Positions 1 through 7,853 of a DNA stretch of 64,000 nt are shown here, piece after piece. The notes under the pieces are model-generated. The model searched no databases, had not been told where the DNA came from, and worked only from the letters and a program-made list of their open reading frames with translations. The first letter of the stretch is position 1. The number at the start of each line of letters is the position of its first letter. The DNA comes from Streptomyces yatensis (GTDB taxonomy: Bacteria > Actinomycetota > Actinomycetes > Streptomycetales > Streptomycetaceae), in assembly GCF_018069625.1 (NCBI RefSeq), contig NZ_CP072941.1:620001-684000 (forward strand), given 5' to 3'. The translations under genes and the position numbers were made by a program.

Positions 1-1024
1 AGTCGCGCACGATCGCGTTGAGGTCGGCCCGTTGCTCGGACTGTTCCAGGCGGCCGACGTAGCCGCGCAGGCTGGCCAGGATCGTCCGGGCCCGCTCGAT
101 CTGCCGTGCGGCGTTGTCCAGCCCCCAGGCCACGCTCTCGTCCCCGCGTCCGAGCCGGCCACGGGCCCCTTCGACGAAGTTGTACGCGGCCGCGAGCGGC
201 TGGCTCACCTCGTGGGCGATGGCCATCGCCATGTCGCCCATGGCGTTGTTGCGGGCCAGATGGTTCAGGCGCTGGGTGTCGCGGCGGTGCTCCTCCTCGG
301 CGCGGACCCGGTCGGTGATGTCGTAGAAGAGCAGCATCCGGCCGTGCAGATCGCTTTCGATCTCGATGTACTGGCAGGTGGCCGCGTACCAGCGGGGCTC
401 CTCGCCGGGTGCGGCGAACCGGTAGCGGCCCTCGCGGTCGGGTACGGTCCCGTCGCGGCAGTAGCCGGTGAAGTCCGCCCCGTGGAGGTCGCCGCCGAGC
501 AGTCTGGCCGCGGATTCGCTGGCGAAGACCACCCGGTCGGTCTCGTCGAGAACGACGATCCCCTCGGCCAGGCCGCTGAGAAAGGCCCGCAGCCTGCTCT
601 CGGTGCGGAACAGATCGCGCCGGACCGCCTTCTCCTCGGCGATGTCCCGGAACTGGACCATCACCACCGTCCGCGCGGGCAGCGCGACGCGGATGGCGAT
701 GGCCTCGGTGAGGATCTCCTCGCCACTCTTGGAGCGGTAGCACCACTCGGTGGCGCTGATGCCGTGCTCCACCGCGTGGCCGAGCCAGCGGTGCCCGAGC
801 GCCCGGCTGTACTGGAGGGAGTTCTTGCTCATGTCCGGTGCTTTGAGGGGCCTGAGCTCGTCGACGGTCCAGCCGAGCAGTTCGCAGGCCGCCCGGTTGG
901 CCCAGAGGATGTCGTAGGTGCGGGCGTCGTGCAGCAGGACGCAGTACTTCAGGGCCTGCATCAGCGTCTGGAAGCCGGACGGCGGAACGGACGGCGGAAG
1001 ACGGTCCACGGCCGGGCCCCTCAT
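1..1024 (-). CDS. PAS-domain sensor histidine kinase, FixL/TtrS type (3' end beyond window)
   Basis: Translating the minus strand from the ATG at 1024 gives an open frame to the window edge (341 codons, no stop). Two PAS-like segments are visible: about residues 20-130 (ANRAACELLGW) and about 145-245 (LDETDRVVFASESAARLLGG, ending LLFYDITDRV). The dimerisation/phosphotransfer box follows as AIAHEVSQPLAAA, with the phospho-accepting His at residue 271. The QPL after the His is the form seen in FixL/TtrS-like kinases. No membrane segment or signal peptide is visible, so the sensor is probably cytosolic. The ATPase domain lies beyond base 1. The start codon overlaps the stop of the response regulator (ATGA), so the two are translationally coupled. 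The ligand is unknown; no haem-binding residue was identified. Confidence 0.85.
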   Translation of the reverse strand, partial: MRGPAVDRLPPSVPPSGFQTLMQALKYCVLLHDARTYDILWANRAACELLGWTVDELRPLKAPDMSKNSLQYSRALGHRWLGHAVEHGISATEWCYRSKSGEEILTEAIAIRVALPARTVVMVQFRDIAEEKAVRRDLFRTESRLRAFLSGLAEGIVVLDETDRVVFASESAARLLGGDLHGADFTGYCRDGTVPDREGRYRFAAPGEEPRWYAATCQYIEIESDLHGRMLLFYDITDRVRAEEEHRRDTQRLNHLARNNAMGDMAMAIAHEVSQPLAAAYNFVEGARGRLGRGDESVAWGLDNAARQIERARTILASLRGYVGRLEQSEQRADLNAIVRD

Positions 1025-1638
1025 CGGTCCGCCATGGGGCGCAGCCCCATCCGGAGGATGTCGTGCACCAGGGTCGCGATGCTCTCGGCGCCGGTCTTCT
1101 CCCGGATCCGGGCGCGGTGCACATCGACGGTCTTGGTGCTGATGCCGAGCCGGGTCGCGATGCGCTTGTTGGGCACACCGTCGACGGACAGCGCGAGCAC
1201 CTCCCGTTCGCGGGCGGTCAGCCGGTCCAGGCTGGTCCGCAGCTCCCGCTGGCCGGCGGCCCGCTCGAAGCGTTCCCGCGCGGTGCGCCGCGCGGCCTGC
1301 ACGACGTCCAGCATGTGCTGGGGGTCGTACGGCTTCTCCAGGAAGTCCACCGCGCCGTTCTGCAGGGCGCGCACCGACATCCGGATGTCGCCGTGCGCGG
1401 AGACGAAGACGACGGGCAGCGGCGCGCCCGTCTCGTTCAGCAGTTGCTGTACGTCGAACCCGCTCAGCTCGGGCATGCGGACGTCGAGGACCAGGCAGGC
1501 GGGCCGGTCGCGGTCGTAGGAGCGCAGAAAGGCGTGGGCGTCCCGGAACCGCTCCGAGCGGATGCCGACCGACTCGAGGAGCCAGGCGAGCGATTCGCTC
1601 AGCTCCTCGTCGTCGTCCAGGATGTAGACGAGGGACAT
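1021..1638 (-). CDS. FixJ/TtrR-type response regulator
   Basis: A 205-residue two-domain response regulator. The N-terminal receiver has the acidic pocket D8-D10, the phospho-acceptor Asp52 in VLDVRMPE, a conserved Ser in FVSAHGD and the Lys in DFLEKPYD. This last form (KP-Y/F) is typical of FixJ-like proteins. The C-terminal LuxR/NarL helix-turn-helix starts at LTAREREVLAL and ends at ATLVHDI. The gene follows the ABC ATPase by 48 bases and overlaps the sensor kinase by four, so the pair is part of the transporter operon or is driven from just upstream. The ribosome site is weak. FixJ-type regulators paired with soluble PAS kinases are much commoner in Proteobacteria than in Streptomyces. 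The target is probably the operon itself or its transporter; that is inference. Confidence 0.93.
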   Translation of the reverse strand: MSLVYILDDDEELSESLAWLLESVGIRSERFRDAHAFLRSYDRDRPACLVLDVRMPELSGFDVQQLLNETGAPLPVVFVSAHGDIRMSVRALQNGAVDFLEKPYDPQHMLDVVQAARRTARERFERAAGQRELRTSLDRLTAREREVLALSVDGVPNKRIATRLGISTKTVDVHRARIREKTGAESIATLVHDILRMGLRPMADR

Positions 1639-1686
1639 CTCAGCCGGCCCGTCGGTGAACCCCGTCGAGTCCCCGGGTGCGGAAGG

Positions 1687-2514
1687 TCATGAGGCGGCCT
1701 CCTTCAGCCGTTCGGCCCGGCGCCGCGCCTGCCGGTCGGGGTCCGGCACCGGCGCCGCCAGCAACAGCCGCCGGGTGTAGGCGTGTTCCGGACGCTCGGT
1801 GACCTGGGCGGCGGTGCCCGTCTCCACGATGTCGCCACGGTACAGCACGGCCACCCGGTGGCTGATGTGCCGGACCACCGACAGATCATGGGTGACGAAG
1901 AGATACGCCACGCCCGTCGCCTCCTGGATCTCGGTGAACAGGTCGAGCACCCGGGCCTGGGTCGTCAGGTCGAGGGCGCTGACCGGTTCGTCGCAGACGA
2001 TCAGCCGGGGGTTCCGGCACAGGGCGCGCGCGATGGCGATCCGCTGGCGCTGGCCGCCGGAGAACTCCCGGGGCAGCCGGTGGACCGCGTCGTGCGGGAG
2101 GTACACCCGGTCGAGCAGGGTGCGCACCCGCCGTTCCGCGTCGCGCCGGGCGACGCCGGTCACCAGCAGGGGCTCGGTGAGGATGTCCAGGACCGTCATG
2201 GCCGGGTTCAGCGAGGTGAACGGGTCCTGGAAGACCACCTGGATGTCCTCGCTGAGCGCCCGCCGCTCCCGCTTGCCGAGCCGGGAGATGTCCCTTCCGC
2301 CGTACCGGATCTCGCCGCCGGTGACGGGCGCGAGACCGAGGACGGCCCGGCCCAGTGTGGTCTTGCCGGAGCCGGACTCGCCGACCAGGCCGAGGGTTTC
2401 GCCGGGTGCGATGGTCAGCGAGATGCCGTGCAGGACGCGGAAGGGTGTGCGGCCGCGGCCCCTTCCGGGGTACTCCACCACGACGTCGTCGAGTTCGAGG
2501 AGCGGAGCGGTCAT
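1687..2514 (-). CDS. Dpp/Opp-type ABC transporter ATP-binding protein (DppF-like)
   Basis: A 275-residue ATPase of the peptide/nickel/oligosaccharide importer family. Walker A GESGSGKT is at residues 45-52, the Q-loop at FQDPFTSLNP, the signature SGGQRQR from residue 152, Walker B LIVCDEP at 171-177, and the H-loop in FVTHDLS. It overlaps the upstream permease-ATPase fusion by four bases (ATGA), so its product is made with the rest of the importer. It supplies the second nucleotide-binding domain; the first is fused to the permease at 2511-4301. Substrate cannot be read from the ATPase. The neighbouring sugar-oxidising enzymes suggest a glycoside or oligosaccharide rather than a peptide. Confidence 0.95.
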   Translation of the reverse strand: MTAPLLELDDVVVEYPGRGRGRTPFRVLHGISLTIAPGETLGLVGESGSGKTTLGRAVLGLAPVTGGEIRYGGRDISRLGKRERRALSEDIQVVFQDPFTSLNPAMTVLDILTEPLLVTGVARRDAERRVRTLLDRVYLPHDAVHRLPREFSGGQRQRIAIARALCRNPRLIVCDEPVSALDLTTQARVLDLFTEIQEATGVAYLFVTHDLSVVRHISHRVAVLYRGDIVETGTAAQVTERPEHAYTRRLLLAAPVPDPDRQARRRAERLKEAAS

Positions 2515-4301
2515 GATGTGGCCCCCTTGAGAGGTTCATCGGCACCGGAGTCGGCGGAGAGTTCGCCGCGGACCGGCCCGCCGTCCAGCGTCGAGTCCAG
2601 GAGGGTGCGGGTGTACGGATGCCCGGGCGCCGCGAAGATCTGCCGCATCGGCGCCGTCTCCACGATCCGCCCGCCCCGCATCACCGCGACCCGGTCGCAG
2701 ATGTCGGCCACCACACCGAAGTCGTGGGTGACGAGGATCATCCCCATGTCGTGCTCCTGCTGGAGGGAGCGCATCAGGTCCAGCACCTCGGCCTGGACGG
2801 TGACGTCCAGCGCCGTGGTCGGCTCGTCGGCGATCAGCAGCCGCGGGGCGCAGGAGACGGCGCCGGCGATGAGCACCCGCTGCGCCATACCGCCGGAGAT
2901 CTGGTGCGGATACGACCTGAACACCCGCTCCGGGTCCGGGATGCCGACCCGTTCCAGCAGTCCGAGCGCCCTGGTACGGGCCTCGGACCGGGACAGCCCG
3001 AGGTGGGTGCGCATGGGCTCCACGAGCTGGAAGCCGATCCGGAAGCAGGGGTCGAGGTTGGACATGGGCTCCTGGGGGACGTATCCGATGCCGTGGCCGC
3101 GCAGGCGGTTCAGCGCGGCGGTGTCCATGCCCAGCAGATCCTGCCCGTCGAAGGTCAGCCGGTCGGCCGTCACCTCGGCGTCGTCCGGCAGCAGGCCGAG
3201 GACGGAGAACGCCGTCTGGCTCTTGCCGGAGCCGGACTCGCCCACCAGGCCGAGGACTTCGCCGCGTGCCACGGTGAGGCCCACCCCGTCGACCACCATC
3301 TTGTCGCCGCCGGGCCTCGGATAGCCGACGCGCAGCCCCTCCACGATGAGGAGGCGGTCCGCGGGGGTATCCGCGGCCGGTGCGCCGGTGCGCGCCCCCC
3401 GCTTACGGCGTTTGTTCACCGCCGGGCGCTCGGTGGTACCCAGCGCGTCGCGTACCGCGTTGCCCAGCAGGCTGGAGGCCAGGATGGTCAGGCCCATCGC
3501 GGCGCCCGGCCACACCAGCAGCATGGGGGCGTTGTAGATGTTGGTGAAGGCGTCGCTGAGCATCGCGCCCCAGCTGGCCTGGGACGCCTTGCCCAGGCCG
3601 AGGAAGGCGAGCCCGGCCTGGATGCCGATCGCCACGGCGAACACCTGGGTCGCCTGGATGACGGACGGCGCGACCACCACGGGCAGGATGTGGCGGCGCA
3701 TGACGCGCCCGTCGCCGAGTCCCGAGACCCGGGCGGCGTCCACGTACAGCTCCTCGCGGACCGCGATCACCGACGCCCGGATGAGCCGGAAGACCATCGG
3801 GGCCATGATGACGCCGAGGACGATCATGGCGACGTTGAGGTCCTGCGAGACGGCCGCCATCACCACGAGCATCACGATGATGGCGGGCACGGCCATGATG
3901 ACGTTGACGATCCAGCCGGCCGCGGCGTCGAACCAGCCGCGGTAGAAGCCGCTGATCACACCGAGCGGCCCGCCCACGGCGAAGGCCACGAGGATGGCGA
4001 GGGTGCCGCCGAGGAGGCTGGTGCGGCCTCCGTACAGCAGCCGCGAGAGCACATCCCGGCCCACGCCGTCGGCGCCGAGCGGATGGGTGCCCGAGGCGGG
4101 GGCGAGGGTGTCCCCCATGATGCTGAGGTCGGGTGCGTAGTCGGTGAACAGGGGCGCCGCCAGGCTCGCGACGACCACCAGGACCAGCACCACCAGGCAG
4201 CCGGCGGCCACCGGGTCACGCAGGGTCCGGCGCAGCAGGTGGTCCCGCCCGGGGGCCGGAGGGGACGGCTCGGGGGCCGCGGCGGGCTCCACAGCGGTCA
4301 T
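2511..4301 (-). CDS. Fused ABC permease-ATPase (DppC-DppD fusion)
   Basis: A single 596-residue chain carries two subunits that are usually separate. Residues 1 to about 290 are a DppC-type permease: an N-terminal membrane helix near 35-50, a glycine-rich GADGVGRDVLSRLLYGGR segment, membrane helices to about 280, and the cytoplasmic coupling segment around DAARVSGLGDGRVMRRH. A basic linker at about 290-315 follows. Residues 316-596 are a DppD-type ATPase with Walker A GESGSGKS at 354-361, signature SGGMAQR at 469-475, Walker B LLIADEP at 488-494 and the H-loop in VTHDF. The frame is continuous with no stop or alternative start at the junction, so this looks like a genuine fusion. It overlaps both neighbouring transporter genes by four bases. 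Confidence 0.93.
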   Translation of the reverse strand: MTAVEPAAAPEPSPPAPGRDHLLRRTLRDPVAAGCLVVLVLVVVASLAAPLFTDYAPDLSIMGDTLAPASGTHPLGADGVGRDVLSRLLYGGRTSLLGGTLAILVAFAVGGPLGVISGFYRGWFDAAAGWIVNVIMAVPAIIVMLVVMAAVSQDLNVAMIVLGVIMAPMVFRLIRASVIAVREELYVDAARVSGLGDGRVMRRHILPVVVAPSVIQATQVFAVAIGIQAGLAFLGLGKASQASWGAMLSDAFTNIYNAPMLLVWPGAAMGLTILASSLLGNAVRDALGTTERPAVNKRRKRGARTGAPAADTPADRLLIVEGLRVGYPRPGGDKMVVDGVGLTVARGEVLGLVGESGSGKSQTAFSVLGLLPDDAEVTADRLTFDGQDLLGMDTAALNRLRGHGIGYVPQEPMSNLDPCFRIGFQLVEPMRTHLGLSRSEARTRALGLLERVGIPDPERVFRSYPHQISGGMAQRVLIAGAVSCAPRLLIADEPTTALDVTVQAEVLDLMRSLQQEHDMGMILVTHDFGVVADICDRVAVMRGGRIVETAPMRQIFAAPGHPYTRTLLDSTLDGGPVRGELSADSGADEPLKGATS

Positions 4302-5239
4302 GAGACACGCACCTTCGGGTTGAGCCAGCCGTACACGATGTCCAGCAGCAGATTGACCGCGACGACGATGCTCACCGTCACCACGACCGTGCCGAGCAGC
4401 ACGGGCGCGTCACCGCGTACGGCGGCCGAGTTGGCCAGGGTGCCGATGCCCGGCAGGCCGAACACCTTCTCCACCACGACGGCGCCGCTGATCAGCCCGA
4501 TGAACTGCAGGGCGAGCACGGTCAGGGCGGGCGGGGCGGCGTTGCGCAGCGCATGCCGGAACACGACGCTGCGGGTGCTCAGGCCCCGGCTGCGCAGGGT
4601 GCGTACGTAGTCCGCGCGCAACACGTCCATCAGCGCGCCCCGCACCTGCATCGCGGTGGCCGCGGTGGCGGCGACGGCCAGGGACACCGCGGGCAGGATG
4701 ATCGAGCGGAGCCATTCGGTGAGGGAGGCGTCGATGGCAACGTAGCCGGTGGCGGGCAGCCAGCCGAGCTGAACGGCCAGGGTGACGGCAAGGACCAGGG
4801 CGATCAGGAAGCTGGGCACCGCGGTGCCCAGCACCGCGGCGAACTGCACCATGCGGTCCACCCAGCCGCCGCGCAGCGCGGCCGCCGTGCCCAGGGCGAC
4901 GCTGAGGACCGCGGCGAGCAGCAGACCGGCCAGCACGATGGAGAGGGTGACCGGCAAGGTGTCCACCAGGGACTGGTTCACCGGGGCACCGGTGAACCAC
5001 GAGCTGCCCAGGTCACCCCGCAGGGCCTGTTCGGCCCAGTGCCAGTAGCGCTCCACCAGGGGCTGGTCCAGGCGGAGTTCATGGCTTTTGGCGGTCACGG
5101 CGGACCGCGGGGCGGTCTCGCCGAGGATGTTGCGGGCGACGTCGGTCCCCGTGAGATTCAGCAGCAGGAATGTGGCGGTGGCCACGACGACCACCAGGGC
5201 CGCGCCGGCGACGATGCGCCGGATCAGAAAGGTGAGCAC
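4298..5239 (-). CDS. Dpp/Opp-type ABC transporter permease (DppB-like)
   Basis: A 313-residue inner-membrane permease. I take the GTG at 5239 as start because GGAGGAAG lies seven bases before it and the chain then begins with the usual LTFLIRRIV membrane helix; longer readings add a basic, unlike-family N-terminus. Family marks are the periplasmic stretch with LRLDQPL and GDLGSSW, the coupling loop ADYVRTLRSRGL and the C-terminal VEKVFGLPGIG motif. It pairs with the DppC half of the fused subunit to form the channel. The gene lies 41 bases after the binding protein and overlaps the fusion gene by four bases. Confidence 0.93.
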   Translation of the reverse strand: MLTFLIRRIVAGAALVVVVATATFLLLNLTGTDVARNILGETAPRSAVTAKSHELRLDQPLVERYWHWAEQALRGDLGSSWFTGAPVNQSLVDTLPVTLSIVLAGLLLAAVLSVALGTAAALRGGWVDRMVQFAAVLGTAVPSFLIALVLAVTLAVQLGWLPATGYVAIDASLTEWLRSIILPAVSLAVAATAATAMQVRGALMDVLRADYVRTLRSRGLSTRSVVFRHALRNAAPPALTVLALQFIGLISGAVVVEKVFGLPGIGTLANSAAVRGDAPVLLGTVVVTVSIVVAVNLLLDIVYGWLNPKVRVS

Positions 5240-5280
5240 GGTCAGTCTTCCTCCTTCCGCGCGTCGGATCGGGCCGGTGG

Positions 5281-6786
5281 CTACTTCGCCGCCGGTGCGT
5301 AGCTGTGGAGCGGCGGGTACTGGAGGCCGGCCTGCGGGGTCGCCGTCACGCCCTTGGCGGTGGCGTAGGCGTTGGCCACCACGCTCCAGGGCGCGTTCCA
5401 CGCCTGGTGGACGACATGGGCGTTGAGCTGCTTGAAGAGGGCGTCCCGCGTCCGGCCGGTCGCCTCGCCGATGCGGGTGACGAGCTCCTCGGCCCTGGGA
5501 TCGTGGTACTTGAGCGGATTCCAGGTCGAGTCCTTCGTCAGCTGCAGCTGGACCTTGTCCCAGCCCGTGGGGGCGCCCAGTTTGAAGTACGACATCGCGT
5601 ACTTGCCGGACAGCGCGCTGCTGAAGATCTGGTCGCCGGGCACGTTGTCCAGCCTCACCTTGATGCCGATGTCCTTGAGGCTCTGGGTGAGCGCGGCCTG
5701 CTCCTGGGGGAAGGCGGCGGAGAGGTCCGGGAGGGTGACGGCGAAGCCGTTCGGATAGCCGGCCTCGGCCAGCAGCCTCCTGGCCTTGGCCGGGTCGTAG
5801 GAGTAGGTGTGCTCGAGCCGGGCGTCGTAGCCGTCCTCACCGGGCGCGAACACCTGCGCGGTGCGGGTGCCGAGTCCGGTCTTGGCCGCCTTGAGGATGG
5901 CCTTCTTGTCGAAGGCGTAGTTCAGCGCCTGCCGGACCTTCAGCTTGCCCAGGGCGGGCACCTTCTTGCCGGCGCGGTCCCAGATGTAGAGCCCCTCGAC
6001 GTCGCCGGGCTGGTAGGTGGCGACCTTCAGGCCGTGGCCCTTGACGGTCGGCACCCGGTTGAGGTTGACCGTGCCGCCGTCGATCTGGCCGGACAGCAGT
6101 GCGTTGATGCGCGCGGTCGGGTCGGCGAGGTACTTGATGACGACCTTGTTGTAGGGGAACGCCTTCTTGTTCCAGTAGCGGGGGTTGCGGGTGTAGGTGT
6201 ACGTCTGGCCCGCGATGGTGGCCGACGTGTCCAGCCGGTACGGGCCCGAACCGACCGGCACACCGGGGTCCTTGAGCGACCCGGGGGCGGCGATCATGCC
6301 GGAGACCTGGCCCAGCGCCGGAAGCAGGGACGCGCTGGGGTGGCTCAGTTTGATGGCCACGGTGTGCGCGTCGACCACCTCGACGCCGCTGATGTCGCGG
6401 ATCTCGCCGGCGGCCGAGGCCGTGCCGCTCTTGGTGTGCAGCAGGCTCTGCCTCACCGCGTCCGCGTCGAGGGCCGTACCGTCGGTGAACTTCACCCCGG
6501 TGCGCAGCTTCAGTGTCAGTGTCGTCTGGGCCTTGTCGTACGACCAGGAGGTGGCGAGGTTGGGGGTGGGCTCGCCGTTCCTGTCGAGCCGGATCAGTGT
6601 GTCGAAGACCGGCTGGTAGTAGGAGGATTCGGGGCCCAGGCTGGCCTTGGCCAGATCCCATGGCGTGGCCGTGACCGATTCGGCGAGGGTGAGCGTCCGG
6701 TCGCCGTCGGCCAGGGTGCCGCCGCCGCAGCCCGTCACCGTCGCTGTCAGAAGCGCGGCACCGATGAGCGCCACTGTCTTGCGCAT
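5281..6786 (-). CDS. ABC transporter solute-binding lipoprotein (SBP family 5)
   Basis: A 501-residue extracytoplasmic binding protein that would deliver substrate to the permeases downstream. The start at 6786 gives a normal signal peptide (MRKTVALIGAALLTATVTGC) with lipobox Cys20; GGTGGAGA precedes it at correct spacing, whereas the longer reading adds 31 hydrophilic residues. Family-5 features include the ATSWSYD region, LKLRTGVKFTDGT, and GSGPYRLD followed by RNPRYWNK. Family-5 proteins bind peptides, nickel, opines or oligosaccharides. With sugar dehydrogenases and isomerases immediately upstream in the operon, a glycoside ligand is the better guess. The lipid anchor would tether it to the outer face of the membrane. 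Confidence 0.94.
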   Translation of the reverse strand: MRKTVALIGAALLTATVTGCGGGTLADGDRTLTLAESVTATPWDLAKASLGPESSYYQPVFDTLIRLDRNGEPTPNLATSWSYDKAQTTLTLKLRTGVKFTDGTALDADAVRQSLLHTKSGTASAAGEIRDISGVEVVDAHTVAIKLSHPSASLLPALGQVSGMIAAPGSLKDPGVPVGSGPYRLDTSATIAGQTYTYTRNPRYWNKKAFPYNKVVIKYLADPTARINALLSGQIDGGTVNLNRVPTVKGHGLKVATYQPGDVEGLYIWDRAGKKVPALGKLKVRQALNYAFDKKAILKAAKTGLGTRTAQVFAPGEDGYDARLEHTYSYDPAKARRLLAEAGYPNGFAVTLPDLSAAFPQEQAALTQSLKDIGIKVRLDNVPGDQIFSSALSGKYAMSYFKLGAPTGWDKVQLQLTKDSTWNPLKYHDPRAEELVTRIGEATGRTRDALFKQLNAHVVHQAWNAPWSVVANAYATAKGVTATPQAGLQYPPLHSYAPAAK

Positions 6787-6894
6787 GGTCTTGTCTCCAC
6801 CTGGTTCACGTGTCGGATCACCTCGATGTCCCCCCGGCTCGTTCTGCCACCGGCCGTGCGGCGGCCGGTCCTGGTCCACGTCGCCCGGTCATGG

Positions 6895-7782
6895 CTACGC
6901 GTTCCGCGCGGCCCACTCCCCGCACAGCCGCACGCTCTCCTCGGGGGTCGGCCGGGCCCCCCGGTCGACCTCGATGATCAGCCAGCCGTCGAAGTCGTCC
7001 GGCAGCGCCCCGACGAACCCCTCGATGTCGGCGTTTCCGTGGCCCGGCTCCGACCACAGCCCCGCCAGCACCGTCTTCCGGTAGTCCCAGCCCGCTTCCC
7101 TGCCCTTGGCGGCGAGGCCGAGGTCCAGGTCCTTGATGTGGACGCTCGCCACCCGGTCCGCGTAGTCGCGCACCAGCTGTGCGGCGTCCGCGCCCGCCCA
7201 GGCCAGATGGCCCATGTCGGGTCCGAAGCCGAGGACGGACGCGTCCACGGTGTCCAGAACGAAGCGGGTCTCCTCCTCGGTCTCGGCCCAGGTGCCCACG
7301 TGCGGATGGAAGGCGGGGGTGATCCCCTGGGCCCGGATGATCCCGGCGATCTCGGCCAGCAGGTCCCGGACCCGCTCCAGCCGGCCCGAGTCGGCGAGGT
7401 GGCCGACCGCGGGGCGGGCCACCCGCTCGGCGTCCTTCGCCATTCCCATGGCGAGGAAGAGAGTGGGCACTCCCAGGGCCGCGTGCTGTTCGGCGGCGCG
7501 CGCCGCGTTGTCGCGGAACGTGCGCAGCTCGGCCGCGTCCTCGGTGAGCCGGACGGGGACGTAGCCGGGCGCGGGGCTGATGCCGTGGTCGCCGAGCCGG
7601 GCCGCGTACGCCTCGGGGGTCAGGTCACTGGGCACGGCGCTGTGCAGGGCCGTGATGCCCGCGTCGCGGATGACCTCCAGCTGCCGGTCGAGCGAGGGGG
7701 CGAGCGTGGGGTCGATCCAGCCGTCGGCGCTCGCGACCCACTGCAGGGGGTTGATGGCGAGGCGGTCCTGCCTGATCTTCAT
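6895..7782 (-). CDS. Sugar phosphate isomerase/epimerase-family TIM barrel (IolE-like)
   Basis: A 295-residue protein of the xylose-isomerase-like TIM-barrel family, which includes inosose dehydratase IolE, hexulose epimerases and 3-keto-sugar lyases/hydratases. Candidate metal ligands are spread along the chain in family order: FHPHVGTW, FGPDMGH, ASVHIKDLD and IIEVDRG. No signal peptide is present. It is the last of four enzyme genes in the operon and sits about 70 bases after a Gfo/Idh/MocA dehydrogenase and about 110 before the binding-protein gene. A ribosome site AAAGGGACC precedes the ATG. It shares the fold but little sequence with the other barrel at 9015-9935, which suggests that the two catalyse different steps. 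The exact reaction is not readable. Confidence 0.88.
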   Translation of the reverse strand: MKIRQDRLAINPLQWVASADGWIDPTLAPSLDRQLEVIRDAGITALHSAVPSDLTPEAYAARLGDHGISPAPGYVPVRLTEDAAELRTFRDNAARAAEQHAALGVPTLFLAMGMAKDAERVARPAVGHLADSGRLERVRDLLAEIAGIIRAQGITPAFHPHVGTWAETEEETRFVLDTVDASVLGFGPDMGHLAWAGADAAQLVRDYADRVASVHIKDLDLGLAAKGREAGWDYRKTVLAGLWSEPGHGNADIEGFVGALPDDFDGWLIIEVDRGARPTPEESVRLCGEWAARNA

Positions 7783-7853
7783 GGTCGGTGGTCCCTTTCG
7801 GTTGAGGTTGGCGGTGGTGGCAGCGGTGGCGGTGGCGCGGTCGTGGGCCGGGA

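Noticed and set aside
32..1692. Long rightward open frames opposite the sensor kinase and response regulator
   Set aside because: They are antisense to genes with clear PAS, HisKA and receiver motifs, are rich in Arg/Gly/Pro as expected of shadow frames, and have no family motifs or ribosome sites.
2619..4610. 663-residue rightward frame rich in His and Asp
   Set aside because: It is the complement of the permease-ATPase fusion. Its composition follows from high-GC codon bias, not from a metal-binding protein.
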